A stretch of 42,663 bases of DNA. Origin: Clostridia bacterium (GTDB lineage: Bacteria > Bacillota > Clostridia > Oscillospirales > Acutalibacteraceae). This document shows, in pieces, positions 22,343-31,568 of the stretch. The DNA lies in NCBI GenBank assembly GCA_017473435.1, contig JAFULG010000002.1, forward strand, positions 1 through 42,663, in the 5' to 3' direction. The notes under the pieces are model-generated. The model saw only the letters and a program-made list of their open reading frames with translations, was not told where the DNA came from and ran no database searches. The translations under genes and the position numbers were made by a program. Position 1 is the first letter of the stretch. Every line of letters begins with the position of its first letter.

Positions 22343-22399
22343 TTTTCCACATTGTTTTCCGCAATAAAATGTTGATAACTATGTGGAAAACGTGGATAA
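22343..22399. promoter_or_regulatory. Cluster of DnaA-box-like sites
   Basis: Four sites one mismatch from TTATNCACA: TTTTCCACA at 22343-22351 (+), TTATCAACA at 22370-22378 (-), TTTTCCACA at 22382-22390 (-) and TTATCCACG at 22391-22399 (-). A fifth weaker one, ATTTCCACA, lies near 22530 (-). The 466-bp AT-rich gap 22203-22668 holds these, the glgP promoter, and no gene. Confidence 0.45.
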
Positions 22400-22585
22400 C
22401 CCCCTAAAAATCTACATTTTTAAGGATGTAAAAAGGTTGAAAAACCTATTTTGGGGCTGTTGAAAACCTTTTATTAAATAATCGCGTATTTTTGCTGATG
22501 AGTAAAAATATACTTATCAGACAGCATTTTTGTGGAAATCTTTAACAATTTATTCCCTATTATTTAAAAAAATGTTTCCTTAGTG

Positions 22586-22614
22586 TTGATTTTTGCTCAA
22601 TTTTAGTATAAAAT
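22586..22614 (+). promoter_or_regulatory. glgP promoter
   Basis: TTGATT (22586-22591), 17-base spacer, TAAAAT (22609-22614), 55 bp before the ATG. Confidence 0.65.
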
Positions 22615-22668
22615 AACCATATCAAAACAAAAATACAGCCTTTTTTATAGTAAAATTTGGAGGTTTAT

Positions 22669-25074
22669 ATGAATTATTCCCTTTCTAAGAAACAAGTAAA
22701 GGAGCTTATCACAGGAAAGCTCTCTCATTATTTCGGTGTTTCTGCCGAAGAAGCTACTAACGAGCAGTACTACAAAGCTGTCGCCCTGATTGTAAAAGAT
22801 CTCATGCACGAAGGTGTACGCGAATTCCGAAAGGATGCTGAAAAGGCAGACTCAAAGAAAATTTACTATCTGAGTATGGAATTCCTTATGGGTCGCTCTC
22901 TTAAGAACAACCTTTATAACCTTAACCTTACAAGCACCTTTGCTGCTGCGCTCAAGGATATGGGCATCAAGCTCGAAAAGCTTTATGATTGCGAGCCTGA
23001 CGCAGGTCTCGGTAACGGCGGTCTCGGAAGACTTGCAGCCTGCTACCTTGACGGTCTTGCAACACAGGGCTTCTACGGCATGGGCTACAGTATTCTTTAT
23101 GAAGCAGGTATCTTCAAGCAGAAGCTTGTTGACGGCTGGCAGACAGAGCTTCCCGACTTCTGGCTTCCCGGTGGCGAGGTATGGCTCCGTCCCAAAGAGA
23201 AGGATACCGTAGAGGTTCACTTCGGCGGTGAGGTTATCGACAATTGGGATAACCACTACCATAGTGTAGAATACAGAAACACACAGACTATCAGAGCTGT
23301 TCCCTATGATATGTATGTAAGCGGTAAGGATGGCAGAGGCATCTCAATCCTCCGACTCTGGAAGAGTGTGGCTCCCGCCCTTGATATGCACCTTTTTGAT
23401 CAGGGTCAGTATATGAAGGCTATGGAACAGCAGGCAATGGCAGAGGTTATCAGCAAGATTCTCTACCCCTCTGACAATCACTATGAAGGTAAGAGCCTTC
23501 GTCTTAAGCAGCAGTACTTCCTTGTTTCTGCTTCTGTTCAGGATATCGTAGCACGTCATCTCCGCCACGAGACTTCAATGGAAAATTTTGCAGAAAAGAA
23601 TGCAATTCACATCAACGATACACATCCCACTCTTTCAATTCCTGAGCTTATGCGTATTCTTCTTGACGAGTGCGGCTACGGTTGGGATGATGCTTGGGCT
23701 ATTGTAACAAAGGCTGCAGCTTATACCAATCACACCGTTATGAAGGAAGCACTTGAATGCTGGCCTGAGGATCTTTTCAGAAGTCTTCTTCCCAGAATCT
23801 ATCAGATCGTAAAAGAAATAGACAACCGCTACCGTGCTCATATCTGGGAGCAGACCCACGATGCAGGTAAGGTTGAAGCAATGGCTGTTATTTCAGGCGG
23901 TGTAGTAAGAATGGCTAACCTTTGTGTTGCTACCTGCCACAGCGTTAACGGCGTTTCAGCTCTTCACTCACAGATTCTCAAGGACACCGTTTTCAACGAT
24001 TACTATAAGCTTACTCCCGACAAGTTCAAGAATGTAACAAACGGTATTGCTCACAGACGCTGGCTCTGTCAGGCAAACCCCGAGCTTACATCTTATATCA
24101 CTGAACTTATCGGCGACGGATTTATTTATAATGGTGATGAGCTTGCAAAGCTTCGCAAGTTTGCCGATGACAAAAAGGTGCTTAAAAAAATCGGTCAGAT
24201 AAAATACAACAACAAGAAGGCCTTTGCTGACTACGTTAAAAAGACAACGGGCATTGAGCTTGATCCCGATTCAATCTTCGACGTTCAGGTTAAGCGTCTT
24301 CACGAATACAAGCGCCAGCACCTCAACGCTCTTCAGATTATTGCAAGATACCTTGAAATCAAGGATAATCCCGACGGTGACTATGTTCCCCACACCTACA
24401 TTTTCGGTGCAAAAGCTGCTTCGGGCTATTTCCTTGCAAAGAAAATTATCCAGATGATCTGCGCTCTTGCCGACGTTATCAATAACGATCCCGATATGAG
24501 AGGCAGACTCAAGGTTGTTTACCTTGAGGATTACAACGTTACTATGGCTGAAAAGCTTATGCCTGCCGCTGACATCAGCGAACAGATTTCACTTGCAGGT
24601 ACAGAGGCAAGCGGTACAGGTAACATGAAGCTTATGATTAACGGTGCTCTCACTCTCGGTACACTTGACGGTGCAAACGTTGAAATCAACGAAGCTGTTA
24701 CCGATGAGAATATGTTCCTCTTCGGTATGACAACTCCTGAGGTTAACGAGCTCAAGAGAAACGGCTATCAGCCTATAAACTACTTCAACAATAATGCAGA
24801 GCTTCGCAGAGTAATAGAGTTCATCCAGGCAGGCATCGGCGGAAAGCAGTTCCCCGAAATCGGCAACACAATCATCCACCACGATCCCTACATGGTTCTT
24901 GCAGACTTTGCTGACTACAGAGCTACTCAGAAGAAGATTGACGAAGTATGGCGCGACAGAGATAAATGGAACAGAATGTCTCTTCTCAACACAGCAGGCG
25001 CAGGCCGTTTTGCAACAGACAGAGCAATCCTCGACTATGCCAGAGATATCTGGCACACAGAACCGGTAAGATAA
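22669..25074 (+). CDS. glgP: Glycogen/maltodextrin phosphorylase
   Basis: An 801-aa cytosolic PLP enzyme that releases glucose-1-phosphate from alpha-1,4-glucans. The ATG at 22669 (MNYSLSKK) follows TTGGAGG; the longer frame begins in that site. GT35 features are visible along the length: LSMEFLMGRSLKNNL (about 66-80), the glycine-rich DAGLGNGGLGRLAACYLDG segment (about 110-130), ndIHINDTHPTLSIPELMR, VQVKRLHEYKRQHLN, and the PLP lysine K654 in EASGTGNMKLMING. The length is normal. It is a single gene with its own promoter. No other glg gene is near, so it is probably used in storage-glucan or starch-derived dextrin breakdown. Confidence 0.95.
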   Translation: MNYSLSKKQVKELITGKLSHYFGVSAEEATNEQYYKAVALIVKDLMHEGVREFRKDAEKADSKKIYYLSMEFLMGRSLKNNLYNLNLTSTFAAALKDMGIKLEKLYDCEPDAGLGNGGLGRLAACYLDGLATQGFYGMGYSILYEAGIFKQKLVDGWQTELPDFWLPGGEVWLRPKEKDTVEVHFGGEVIDNWDNHYHSVEYRNTQTIRAVPYDMYVSGKDGRGISILRLWKSVAPALDMHLFDQGQYMKAMEQQAMAEVISKILYPSDNHYEGKSLRLKQQYFLVSASVQDIVARHLRHETSMENFAEKNAIHINDTHPTLSIPELMRILLDECGYGWDDAWAIVTKAAAYTNHTVMKEALECWPEDLFRSLLPRIYQIVKEIDNRYRAHIWEQTHDAGKVEAMAVISGGVVRMANLCVATCHSVNGVSALHSQILKDTVFNDYYKLTPDKFKNVTNGIAHRRWLCQANPELTSYITELIGDGFIYNGDELAKLRKFADDKKVLKKIGQIKYNNKKAFADYVKKTTGIELDPDSIFDVQVKRLHEYKRQHLNALQIIARYLEIKDNPDGDYVPHTYIFGAKAASGYFLAKKIIQMICALADVINNDPDMRGRLKVVYLEDYNVTMAEKLMPAADISEQISLAGTEASGTGNMKLMINGALTLGTLDGANVEINEAVTDENMFLFGMTTPEVNELKRNGYQPINYFNNNAELRRVIEFIQAGIGGKQFPEIGNTIIHHDPYMVLADFADYRATQKKIDEVWRDRDKWNRMSLLNTAGAGRFATDRAILDYARDIWHTEPVR

Positions 25075-25078
25075 GAAA

Positions 25079-25209
25079 GGGCTGCAAAACAAGCGCAGAC
25101 TGCATAAAACAAAACAACCAAAGGGTTTCTCGGTACTTAAACGCACCAAGAAACCCTTTAAACATTATAAATCAGACAAAAAACTGAGTTTATTTTCTGC
25201 TTGTTCCCT
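25079..25209 (+). repeat. Structured element C, copy 2 (diverged), after glgP
   Basis: It begins five bases after the glgP stop with GGGCTGCAAAACAAGCGCAG and contains ACTGCATAAAACAAAACA, then the hairpin AAAGGGTTTCTCGG/CCAAGAAACCCTT (25120-25159). Both blocks are nearly identical to the minus-strand start of element C copy 1. The tail differs but restores a closing stem (ACAAGC..AGA with TCTGCTTGT). The gap 25075-25438 holds only this, a terminator and a promoter. Confidence 0.6.
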
Positions 25210-25243
25210 CTTCCCGGATGAATTTGTCAAAGCAGGGAATAAT

Positions 25244-25293
25244 TAAACCTCACAAACGTAAAACCGTGATAAGTTTTACGTTTGTGAGGTTTA
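25244..25293. terminator. 21-bp perfect hairpin
   Basis: Two exact 21-base arms (25244-25264 and 25273-25293) with loop CGTGATAA. Both arms are TA-rich at the ends with GTTTTACG/CGTAAAAC inside. A T-rich tail follows on the plus strand. A stem this long and perfect exceeds normal terminator needs. Confidence 0.7.
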
Positions 25294-25377
25294 TGTTTTC
25301 TCAAGAAGGGCACCTCTCGCCGACGCCCTCAGTTTTACCGTATTTATTATATCATACTTAAAATATAAATACAAGTC

Positions 25378-25407
25378 TTGTAATTTCCGACTATAATATA
25401 GTATAAT
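25378..25407 (+). promoter_or_regulatory. Promoter of the ABC exporter operon
   Basis: TTGTAA (25378-25383), 18-base spacer, TATAAT (25402-25407), with AAAAAGGAG before the start of the first gene. Confidence 0.6.
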
Positions 25408-25438
25408 CCTTTTCAGAAATAAAAAAGGAGCGTGTTCT

Positions 25439-27256
25439 ATGGCACGAGTGTATCAGAAGGATCACAAGCGTGTTCCGCTTTTCAAAAATGTTGTTTTCGG
25501 ACTTAAGCTCGGTTGGGATGCAGACAAACGTCTTTTAATCGGATATCTTATAAATATGATTGCCGACCAGGTTTTTGCGCTTTATGTGCAGAACATTCTT
25601 TTTCTGCAGATGCTTCTTGGTATAATCGATTCAAAAGGCAGCTTTGAGCAATACGTTAAAACCTTGCTGGTTTTTCTTGTGTTATCTGTTGCTCTTAAGG
25701 CTGTTAACTGGTACTCGCACTACCTGAGAATGGTTGCGGTTAAAAATGTGCTGAAAAAGGTCAACAACAAAATTTTTGCAAAGGCAGTTTCACTTGATAT
25801 CGCCTGCTATGAGGATCCTGCTTTTTACGATAAATATCAGCGTGCAACGGATGTACTTGCCTGGAGTCTTTTTGACAGCGCAAGCGCGGCTGTTGCTGCT
25901 ATTATAGCTTCAATAATATCCCTTGCTCTTGTTATCGGCACCGTTACTTCAATTGATCCGAGATATCTTGTGTTGCTGCTTCCTTCTGCACTGGTATTTG
26001 TTGTTGAGGTATATAAAAGCAAGGTTGTTTATAAGCGAGACAAGGAAATGACCACAAATAACCGTATCAAGGCATATATACAGCGTACGGTTTTTCTCAA
26101 GGATTTTTCCAAGGATATGCGTACGTCAAACATTTTTTCCGTGCTTATGGTTCGCTTTAAAAATGCCATTGATTCCAATGTGGAAATTCTCCGCAAATAC
26201 GGAGTAAAGCTTTTTCTTTACAGCGCTGTAAGTACCCTTTTCGGTGAGTTTATTCCCGTTATCGGAACTTATGCACTTGCGGCTTATCAGTTTGTTTTTA
26301 CAAAAACTCTCACCGTTTCTGCCTTTTCCGTTGTGCTGGCTTCAATCAACTCCGTCAAGGAGTCCACAATGAGAATTGCGCAGAACTTTGAGGTGATGAG
26401 CCGTTTTGCTTATTATTTTCAGAATATGCGTGAATTTCTCGATTTTGAAAGCAAGGTCGCTGACGGCTCGGTAAAGTGCGAGAGCTTTGAAAGCCTTGAA
26501 TTTAAGAATGTATATTTTCAGTATCCGTCAGCTAAAAAGCCAACCCTTGAAAATGTCAGCTTCAGAATCAGTAAAGGTGAGACTATTGCTCTTGTAGGTG
26601 TCAACGGCGCGGGCAAATCGACCCTTGTCAAGCTGCTTTTACGTTTTTACGATGTTACTGAAGGTGAAATTCTTCTCAACGGCAGAAACATTAAGGATTA
26701 TGAGCTTGCTTCGCTTCGTGGTATTTTCGGAGCGGTTTTCCAGGATTACAGAAACTTCGCCCTTACGGTCAACGAAAACCTTATGTGTCACGAATGTGAC
26801 GAGGATGAAAAGAAAAAGGCTGAAATTGCCCTTAAGCACAGCGGTGTGTGGGAAAAAATCAGCTCTCTGCCCGAAAAGGGTGACACGGTACTTACCCGTG
26901 AGTTTGAAAAGGACGGTATAGGTCTTTCCGGCGGCGAAAATCAGAAGCTTTCTGTTGCCCGGCTTTTCGCAAAGGACTTCTCCTTTGCCGTACTTGATGA
27001 GCCTTCCTCAGCTCTTGACCCTATTGCAGAATACAGAATGTACGAAAGTCTTATAAGCGTTACAAAGGGCAAGACCGTTCTTTACATATCCCACCGTCTT
27101 TCAAGTGCCGTGCTATCTGACCGAATAATTGTTCTTGACGGCGGCAGAATTTGTGAAGAAGGCAGCCACGACGAGCTTATTAAGAAGGACGGGGTCTACA
27201 AGGAAATGTTCACCCTTCAGGCTTCGAGCTATAATAAAGAGAAGGAGGGAGAATAA
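25439..27256 (+). CDS. ABC exporter half-transporter, subunit 1
   Basis: A 605-aa type IV ABC exporter subunit with six predicted membrane spans in about residues 30-320. The extracytosolic substrate side is unremarkable. A coupling block ACYEDPAFYDKYQRA (about 120-134) is typical of Clostridia peptide/lipid exporters. The ABC domain has Walker A GVNGAGKST (about 387-395), signature LSGGENQ (about 499), Walker B FAVLDEPSSALD with the catalytic Glu present, and an H-loop in ISHRLSSA. Its TAA stop overlaps the ATG of the partner by one base, so the two form a heterodimer. No precursor-peptide, immunity or regulatory gene is adjacent, so the cargo is unknown. Confidence 0.85.
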   Translation: MARVYQKDHKRVPLFKNVVFGLKLGWDADKRLLIGYLINMIADQVFALYVQNILFLQMLLGIIDSKGSFEQYVKTLLVFLVLSVALKAVNWYSHYLRMVAVKNVLKKVNNKIFAKAVSLDIACYEDPAFYDKYQRATDVLAWSLFDSASAAVAAIIASIISLALVIGTVTSIDPRYLVLLLPSALVFVVEVYKSKVVYKRDKEMTTNNRIKAYIQRTVFLKDFSKDMRTSNIFSVLMVRFKNAIDSNVEILRKYGVKLFLYSAVSTLFGEFIPVIGTYALAAYQFVFTKTLTVSAFSVVLASINSVKESTMRIAQNFEVMSRFAYYFQNMREFLDFESKVADGSVKCESFESLEFKNVYFQYPSAKKPTLENVSFRISKGETIALVGVNGAGKSTLVKLLLRFYDVTEGEILLNGRNIKDYELASLRGIFGAVFQDYRNFALTVNENLMCHECDEDEKKKAEIALKHSGVWEKISSLPEKGDTVLTREFEKDGIGLSGGENQKLSVARLFAKDFSFAVLDEPSSALDPIAEYRMYESLISVTKGKTVLYISHRLSSAVLSDRIIVLDGGRICEEGSHDELIKKDGVYKEMFTLQASSYNKEKEGE

Positions 27257-29055
27257 TGAAAGAAAAAAAGTTAAAAAACCGGCACTCAATGTTTTCAAAC
27301 ATCTTCTTTTTTGTAAAGCTTCTTTTTGAAATCTCTCCCGGACTTGTTATAGGTGAATTTGTGTGGGGTATACTTATGCACGTTCCCCCGAGGCTTATCG
27401 GTGTTATCGGTGTAAAGTATATTATCGACACCGTTGAGTCGGGCGAAAACCTTGAACGTATTTTTGTTGCTGTCGGCATAATAGCCCTTATCGTTATTCT
27501 GAGTAATGCCTTTACCTGGGTTTTCAGAGAGTTTTTCTGGAACATGGAAAGGGAAAGAGTTTACTACGGCCTTAACAAAAAGCTTTATGCAAAGGCACGT
27601 CAGCTTGACGAGGAAAGCTACGACAACCCGGATTTTTATAACAACTTTATTCTTACAATCGAATCCTCGTCGGATAACATACAGAACCTTTTAGGTCTTG
27701 TAAGAAACTATGTCGGCAACATTATTCTTCTTTTTTCCATAGGCTCGGTGCTTCTTACAATAGACCCTGTATGCCTTGTGATTATACTTTTCTTTATAGG
27801 TGTATTTTCTCCTATCAGCAAGAAAATAGGTAATCTGCAGATGGAAAGAAGAATTGACAACACTAAATATCACCGCAGAAGCGACTATTTTCAGCGTATC
27901 TTCTACCTTCAGGATTACTGTAAGGAGGTAAGAATGAATGACATTTCTCCGCTGCTTATCGAGCGCTATAACGATGCGGCTGAGGATGTTGTGAAAAATC
28001 AGAGAAGGTATTTTAAAAAGATTGACAGCCTTTATATGATTCAGGAAAGCGGAATTCAGATTTTCGGCTTTATGTTTGTTCTTCCCTTGTATCTCGGATA
28101 CTGTGTACTTGTGAAAAACAGTCTTTCTGCAGGTGAGTTTGTTGCCGCCTTTAACGGTGCATTTTCGATAGCTTCATCGATTAACTTTCTTACTGTGTGG
28201 GCGGTTGCGATATTCTCGGAAAGAGGAAAGATGATTGAAAAATACCGCGAATTTTTAAAGGCTGATTTTAAAATACGCGACGGTGAAAAAAATGCAGAAA
28301 AGGGAAGTCCAAAGGAAATAAAAATCGAAAACCTTTCCTTTACCTATGAGGGGAACAGTGAGCCGACACTGAAGAACATCAGCCTTACAATAAAGCCCTA
28401 TGAAAAAATTGCTCTTGTAGGCTATAACGGCGCGGGTAAAACCACTCTCACAAATCTTATTCTGCGTCTTTACGATCCAACCGAAGGCAGGATAGTTGTT
28501 GACGGTGAGGATATAAGAAATGTAACGGTAGATTCTCACCGTGACCGCTTTGCAGCGGTATTCCAGGATTTTCAGCTTTTCTCCTGCAATGTGGGCGAAA
28601 ACGTTGCTCTTGACAAGAATTATGACAGGGCGAGGGTTGAAGCGGCACTCGATAACAGCGGCTTCGGCAAAAAGCTTAAAAGCGGAACGGAAACGGAGCT
28701 TCTCAGAGAGTTTGACGATGAGGGTGTAATGCTTTCCGGCGGTGAAAGTCAGAAGGTTGCCATTGCCCGTGCATTTTACAAGGATTGCCCTTATGTTATC
28801 CTTGATGAGCCTTCGGCAAATCTTGATCCTGTTGCGGAGTATAATCTTAACAGGGCGATGACTGAGGCGTCGGATAACAAGACGGTTATATTTATTTCTC
28901 ACAGGCTTTCGACTACTGTTCATGCTGACAGAATTTACGTTATGGAAAAGGGCAGGATTATTGAAAGCGGAAGCCATGAGGAGCTTATGGAGCAGAACGG
29001 GACTTATGCTTATATGTTCAATCTTCAGGCGGAGAAGTATAAAGATAAGATGTAA
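27256..29055 (+). CDS. ABC exporter half-transporter, subunit 2
   Basis: A 599-aa partner of the subunit encoded just upstream (one-base TAATG overlap). The same domain order is seen: six membrane spans, the block SYDNPDFYNNFILT (about 118-131), then Walker A GYNGAGKTT (about 389-397), signature LSGGESQ (about 493), Walker B YVILDEPSANLD and FISHRLSTTV. Both subunits keep the Walker B glutamate, unlike the degenerate-site heterodimers such as BmrCD. The internal GEGGA-type ribosome site lies in the end of gene 1. After the stop lie a B repeat and a terminator. Confidence 0.85.
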   Translation: MKEKKLKNRHSMFSNIFFFVKLLFEISPGLVIGEFVWGILMHVPPRLIGVIGVKYIIDTVESGENLERIFVAVGIIALIVILSNAFTWVFREFFWNMERERVYYGLNKKLYAKARQLDEESYDNPDFYNNFILTIESSSDNIQNLLGLVRNYVGNIILLFSIGSVLLTIDPVCLVIILFFIGVFSPISKKIGNLQMERRIDNTKYHRRSDYFQRIFYLQDYCKEVRMNDISPLLIERYNDAAEDVVKNQRRYFKKIDSLYMIQESGIQIFGFMFVLPLYLGYCVLVKNSLSAGEFVAAFNGAFSIASSINFLTVWAVAIFSERGKMIEKYREFLKADFKIRDGEKNAEKGSPKEIKIENLSFTYEGNSEPTLKNISLTIKPYEKIALVGYNGAGKTTLTNLILRLYDPTEGRIVVDGEDIRNVTVDSHRDRFAAVFQDFQLFSCNVGENVALDKNYDRARVEAALDNSGFGKKLKSGTETELLREFDDEGVMLSGGESQKVAIARAFYKDCPYVILDEPSANLDPVAEYNLNRAMTEASDNKTVIFISHRLSTTVHADRIYVMEKGRIIESGSHEELMEQNGTYAYMFNLQAEKYKDKM

Positions 29056-29062
29056 AAACAAT

Positions 29063-29120
29063 AAAAGTTTTGGTCAAGCTTTTTCAAAAGCTTGTGGGGA
29101 GCGGGGCAAAGCCCCTTGCC
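29063..29120 (+). repeat. Two-hairpin 3'-UTR repeat, family B, copy 2
   Basis: AAAAGTTTTGG, stem TCAAGCTTTT/AAAAGCTTG(T), then GGGGC-AAA-GCCCC. It begins seven bases after the exporter stop, in gene orientation. The sequence is nearly the same as copies 1 and 3 outside the second stem. Confidence 0.7.
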
Positions 29121-29137
29121 TTAAACATAAAACAACA

Positions 29138-29168
29138 AAAGCAGGTGCTCATTGCACCTGCTTTGTGT
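29138..29168 (+). terminator. Intrinsic terminator of the ABC exporter operon
   Basis: An 11-bp stem AAAGCAGGTGC/GCACCTGCTTT, followed by TGTGTTTTG. Confidence 0.7.
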
Positions 29169-29183
29169 TTTGTATTGTAATGT

Positions 29184-29236
29184 CGCTCGCCGCGTGGCGT
29201 TACTTTTCTTGAAAGAAAAGTAACCAAAAGAACTTT
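29184..29236 (-). repeat. Two-hairpin 3'-UTR repeat, family A, copy 4
   Basis: Minus-strand AAAGTTCTTTTGG, stem GTTACTTTTCTT/AAGAAAAGTAAC as in copy 2, then CGC-GGCGA-GCG as in copies 3 and 5. It follows the beta-galactosidase stop in gene orientation. Confidence 0.75.
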
Positions 29237-29249
29237 CGTTTTTCTACTC

Positions 29250-31505
29250 TTACTTCTTCGGAGCTTTAATCTTATTAAGCTTTGCGTTAATTGCAAGAAG
29301 CTCTTCCTTGGTGATTCTTATCTCCATTGCACCGATAAGGTTAGCAATACGAAGGGGAGTGAAAGCACCTGCCATCTGTAAAAGCTCCTTGGAGGGCTTC
29401 ATGCCGCCGGGCATTCCTCCGCCGCCCTCCTTCTTGTCACCGTCACCCTTCTTTGTTGCCTTGAACTTTTTAAGAAGGAGCATAACAAGTGAAACAGTTG
29501 CAAGCTTACCCTTGAAGGTGCTGCAGATTGTGGAGAACTTGTCGTTGATGCTGAGATATCCCTCAGGCTCAGTGATGTCAAACCAGTTGAGGATTGCACC
29601 CTTCTCTCTGAAGATGTATTCCTCGTTCATTGTTTCAACCTTGCGGATAGTGCCCTCATCCTTGCAGTCACCTGCTACGGCTGTGAGCACAGCTTCACCC
29701 TCATTGGGTACATCAAAGTAGAAGAAGTGATCTGCGGCTGACTTCTTGCCAAGGCTCTTACCGTTTGCAAAAAGCTCAACCTCGGGAAGGTTTGAATATA
29801 CAGTAACCTTGGTTACTGCCTCTACACGGTCAATGTATCTCTTGCCGCAAAGATGTACAAAGGGCTCATCGGAAAGCCAGGCCTTGTAAGCGTAGAAGGA
29901 GTCCTTCTTGTACTTTCTGTCCATAGTAACAAGTCCCTTGTGGTTCTGACCGTTTTCGCCGCCTTCCTGACGTGCGTCTGCACCAAAGTCAAACATATTC
30001 CATACATGAGTTGACCAGATGAACTCTCTTGTAAAGAGCTGCTTGATAAGCTCCTCATGGTAATATGCCTGATATTCCTCGGTGTAGTCACCCTGTGCAG
30101 GCTTTGAGGTGTGCCAGTTGAGTGCTTCGCAGCCGTATTCGCTGCATCCGATGGGTGTGTCGGGATGGTTCTTGTGGAATTTATCGAACCAGGGTCCGTT
30201 CATAGATGCCTCGCCACCGTACCAACCGAAGTAGTGGTTATAGGAAATTACGTCGGGGATTTTAACGTATTCGCTGTCGGGGTCGCACATTGTAAGGCAG
30301 GCAATTGTTGTAAGCCTTGTCTTATCCATTTTGTGGCAAAGGTCGTTAAGAATCTTATGGTTTTCGATAAGATCAGGGTCGGCAGCGCCGTGCATTGTGA
30401 TTTCGTTTGAAAGACCCCATACAACGATTGAAGCGTGGTTGTAGTTCTGTGTAATAAGTTCTTTCATCTGTGAAATAGTGTTTTCACGTCCTGTTGCCAT
30501 ATGCTGTGAAATGTAAGGAATTTCTGCCCAGATTACCATTCCCTTCTCGTCGCAAAGATCATAGAAGTACTGGTCGTGCTGATAGTGGGCAAGGCGGATT
30601 GTGTTAGCACCTACCTCACAGATAAGCTCCATATCCTCCTTGTGATGCTCGGGAAGAAGAGCGTTACCGATACCCCAGCGGTCCTGATGGCGAGAAACGC
30701 CGTGAAGGGGATATTTTTCACCGTTGAGGAAGAATCCTTCTTTCGGGTCTATTTTAAAGGTACGGCAGCCAAAGCGTGTGCTTATTTCGTCGAGTATTGT
30801 ATCGCCGTCAAGAAGCTCAACCTTTGCTGTGTAAAGGTAAGGATCCTTTCTGCCGTGCCAGAGATGAACACCCTTGATGTCGAAGTCCTCATCGTCATCG
30901 TCGGTTGTTTTGGTAGCTACAACCTTGCCTTCTGCATCAAGCACAGTGTAGCGGAAAAGCTGGCCGTCCTTTTTGTTTGTTGTGTAAACATCAATTTCAA
31001 TTTCGGCATCCTTGCCCTTGATTTCAGGAGTAATTTTAAGTCCGGGAGTACCGAAGTAGTCAAGATCAAAATGGCTTTCGGGTACACAGATAAGATTAAC
31101 GTCTCTGTAAAGACCACCGTAGAAGGTGAAGTCTGCCATCTGGGGATAAACTCTGTCATTGGGAGCATTGTCAACATCAATTTCAATTAATGTTTCATCT
31201 TTGATATGCTTTGTAAGGTTAACTCTCCAGGTGCTGTAACCGCCATCGTGGTGAGCAAGCTTTTCTCCGTTGACAAAAACATCGGCTGAGGAGTTTGCAC
31301 CGCGGATTTCCAGGTAATAGCAGTCACTTGCAGGAAGGTCTGCCTTATTAAGAGTTTTTGTATAACGGCAGGTGCCTCTGAAATAGTCTGCACCGCCGTC
31401 CTGACCGTCAACGGCATTCCATGAGTGGGGGAGGTCGACGCTTACTGCATCCTCGGAAGGCTTTTTGAAAAGCCAGTCCTTATTGAGATTAAGAATTGTT
31501 CTCAT
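29250..31505 (-). CDS. GH2 beta-galactosidase-like enzyme with a C-terminal extension
   Basis: A 751-aa cytosolic protein with no signal peptide. GH2 layout: sugar-binding jelly roll (1-170), immunoglobulin-like domain, then the TIM barrel with acid/base E368 in WGLSNEITMHG and nucleophile E456 in IGCSEYGCEAL. The barrel contains HDQYFYDLCDEKGMVIWAEI (about 310-329). After the barrel come a beta-sandwich, a glycine/lysine-rich linker (DKKEGGGGMPGG, about 690-701) and a helical tail of about 50 residues with GAFTPLRIANLIGAMEI. The tail is found in Firmicutes LacZ-type enzymes as I recall, with unknown role. AGGAG precedes the ATG. It probably cleaves galactosides or related beta-glycosides. 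No transporter is adjacent. Confidence 0.9.
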   Translation of the reverse strand: MRTILNLNKDWLFKKPSEDAVSVDLPHSWNAVDGQDGGADYFRGTCRYTKTLNKADLPASDCYYLEIRGANSSADVFVNGEKLAHHDGGYSTWRVNLTKHIKDETLIEIDVDNAPNDRVYPQMADFTFYGGLYRDVNLICVPESHFDLDYFGTPGLKITPEIKGKDAEIEIDVYTTNKKDGQLFRYTVLDAEGKVVATKTTDDDDEDFDIKGVHLWHGRKDPYLYTAKVELLDGDTILDEISTRFGCRTFKIDPKEGFFLNGEKYPLHGVSRHQDRWGIGNALLPEHHKEDMELICEVGANTIRLAHYQHDQYFYDLCDEKGMVIWAEIPYISQHMATGRENTISQMKELITQNYNHASIVVWGLSNEITMHGAADPDLIENHKILNDLCHKMDKTRLTTIACLTMCDPDSEYVKIPDVISYNHYFGWYGGEASMNGPWFDKFHKNHPDTPIGCSEYGCEALNWHTSKPAQGDYTEEYQAYYHEELIKQLFTREFIWSTHVWNMFDFGADARQEGGENGQNHKGLVTMDRKYKKDSFYAYKAWLSDEPFVHLCGKRYIDRVEAVTKVTVYSNLPEVELFANGKSLGKKSAADHFFYFDVPNEGEAVLTAVAGDCKDEGTIRKVETMNEEYIFREKGAILNWFDITEPEGYLSINDKFSTICSTFKGKLATVSLVMLLLKKFKATKKGDGDKKEGGGGMPGGMKPSKELLQMAGAFTPLRIANLIGAMEIRITKEELLAINAKLNKIKAPKK

Positions 31506-31539
31506 ATTTTGATTCTCCTTTGATTTTTATATCTTTATA

Positions 31540-31568
31540 ATTATATTATATAATTATTTTAATGTCAA
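31540..31568 (-). promoter_or_regulatory. Beta-galactosidase promoter, overlapping the HAD gene stop
   Basis: On the minus strand a perfect TTGACA (31563-31568), 17-base spacer, TATAAT (31540-31545). The -35 overlaps the stop codon of the upstream HAD gene (31565-31567), so no gap is wasted between the two genes. Confidence 0.85.

Noticed and set aside
22203-22668. Main replication origin (oriC)
   Set aside because: DnaA-box-like sites are present but each has a mismatch, there is no dnaA, dnaN or rpmH nearby, and the neighbours are metabolic. Kept only as a weak regulatory feature.
25439-29055. Bacteriocin or lantibiotic exporter locus
   Set aside because: The exporter pair is of a suitable type, but there is no precursor peptide, modification enzyme or immunity gene on either side.
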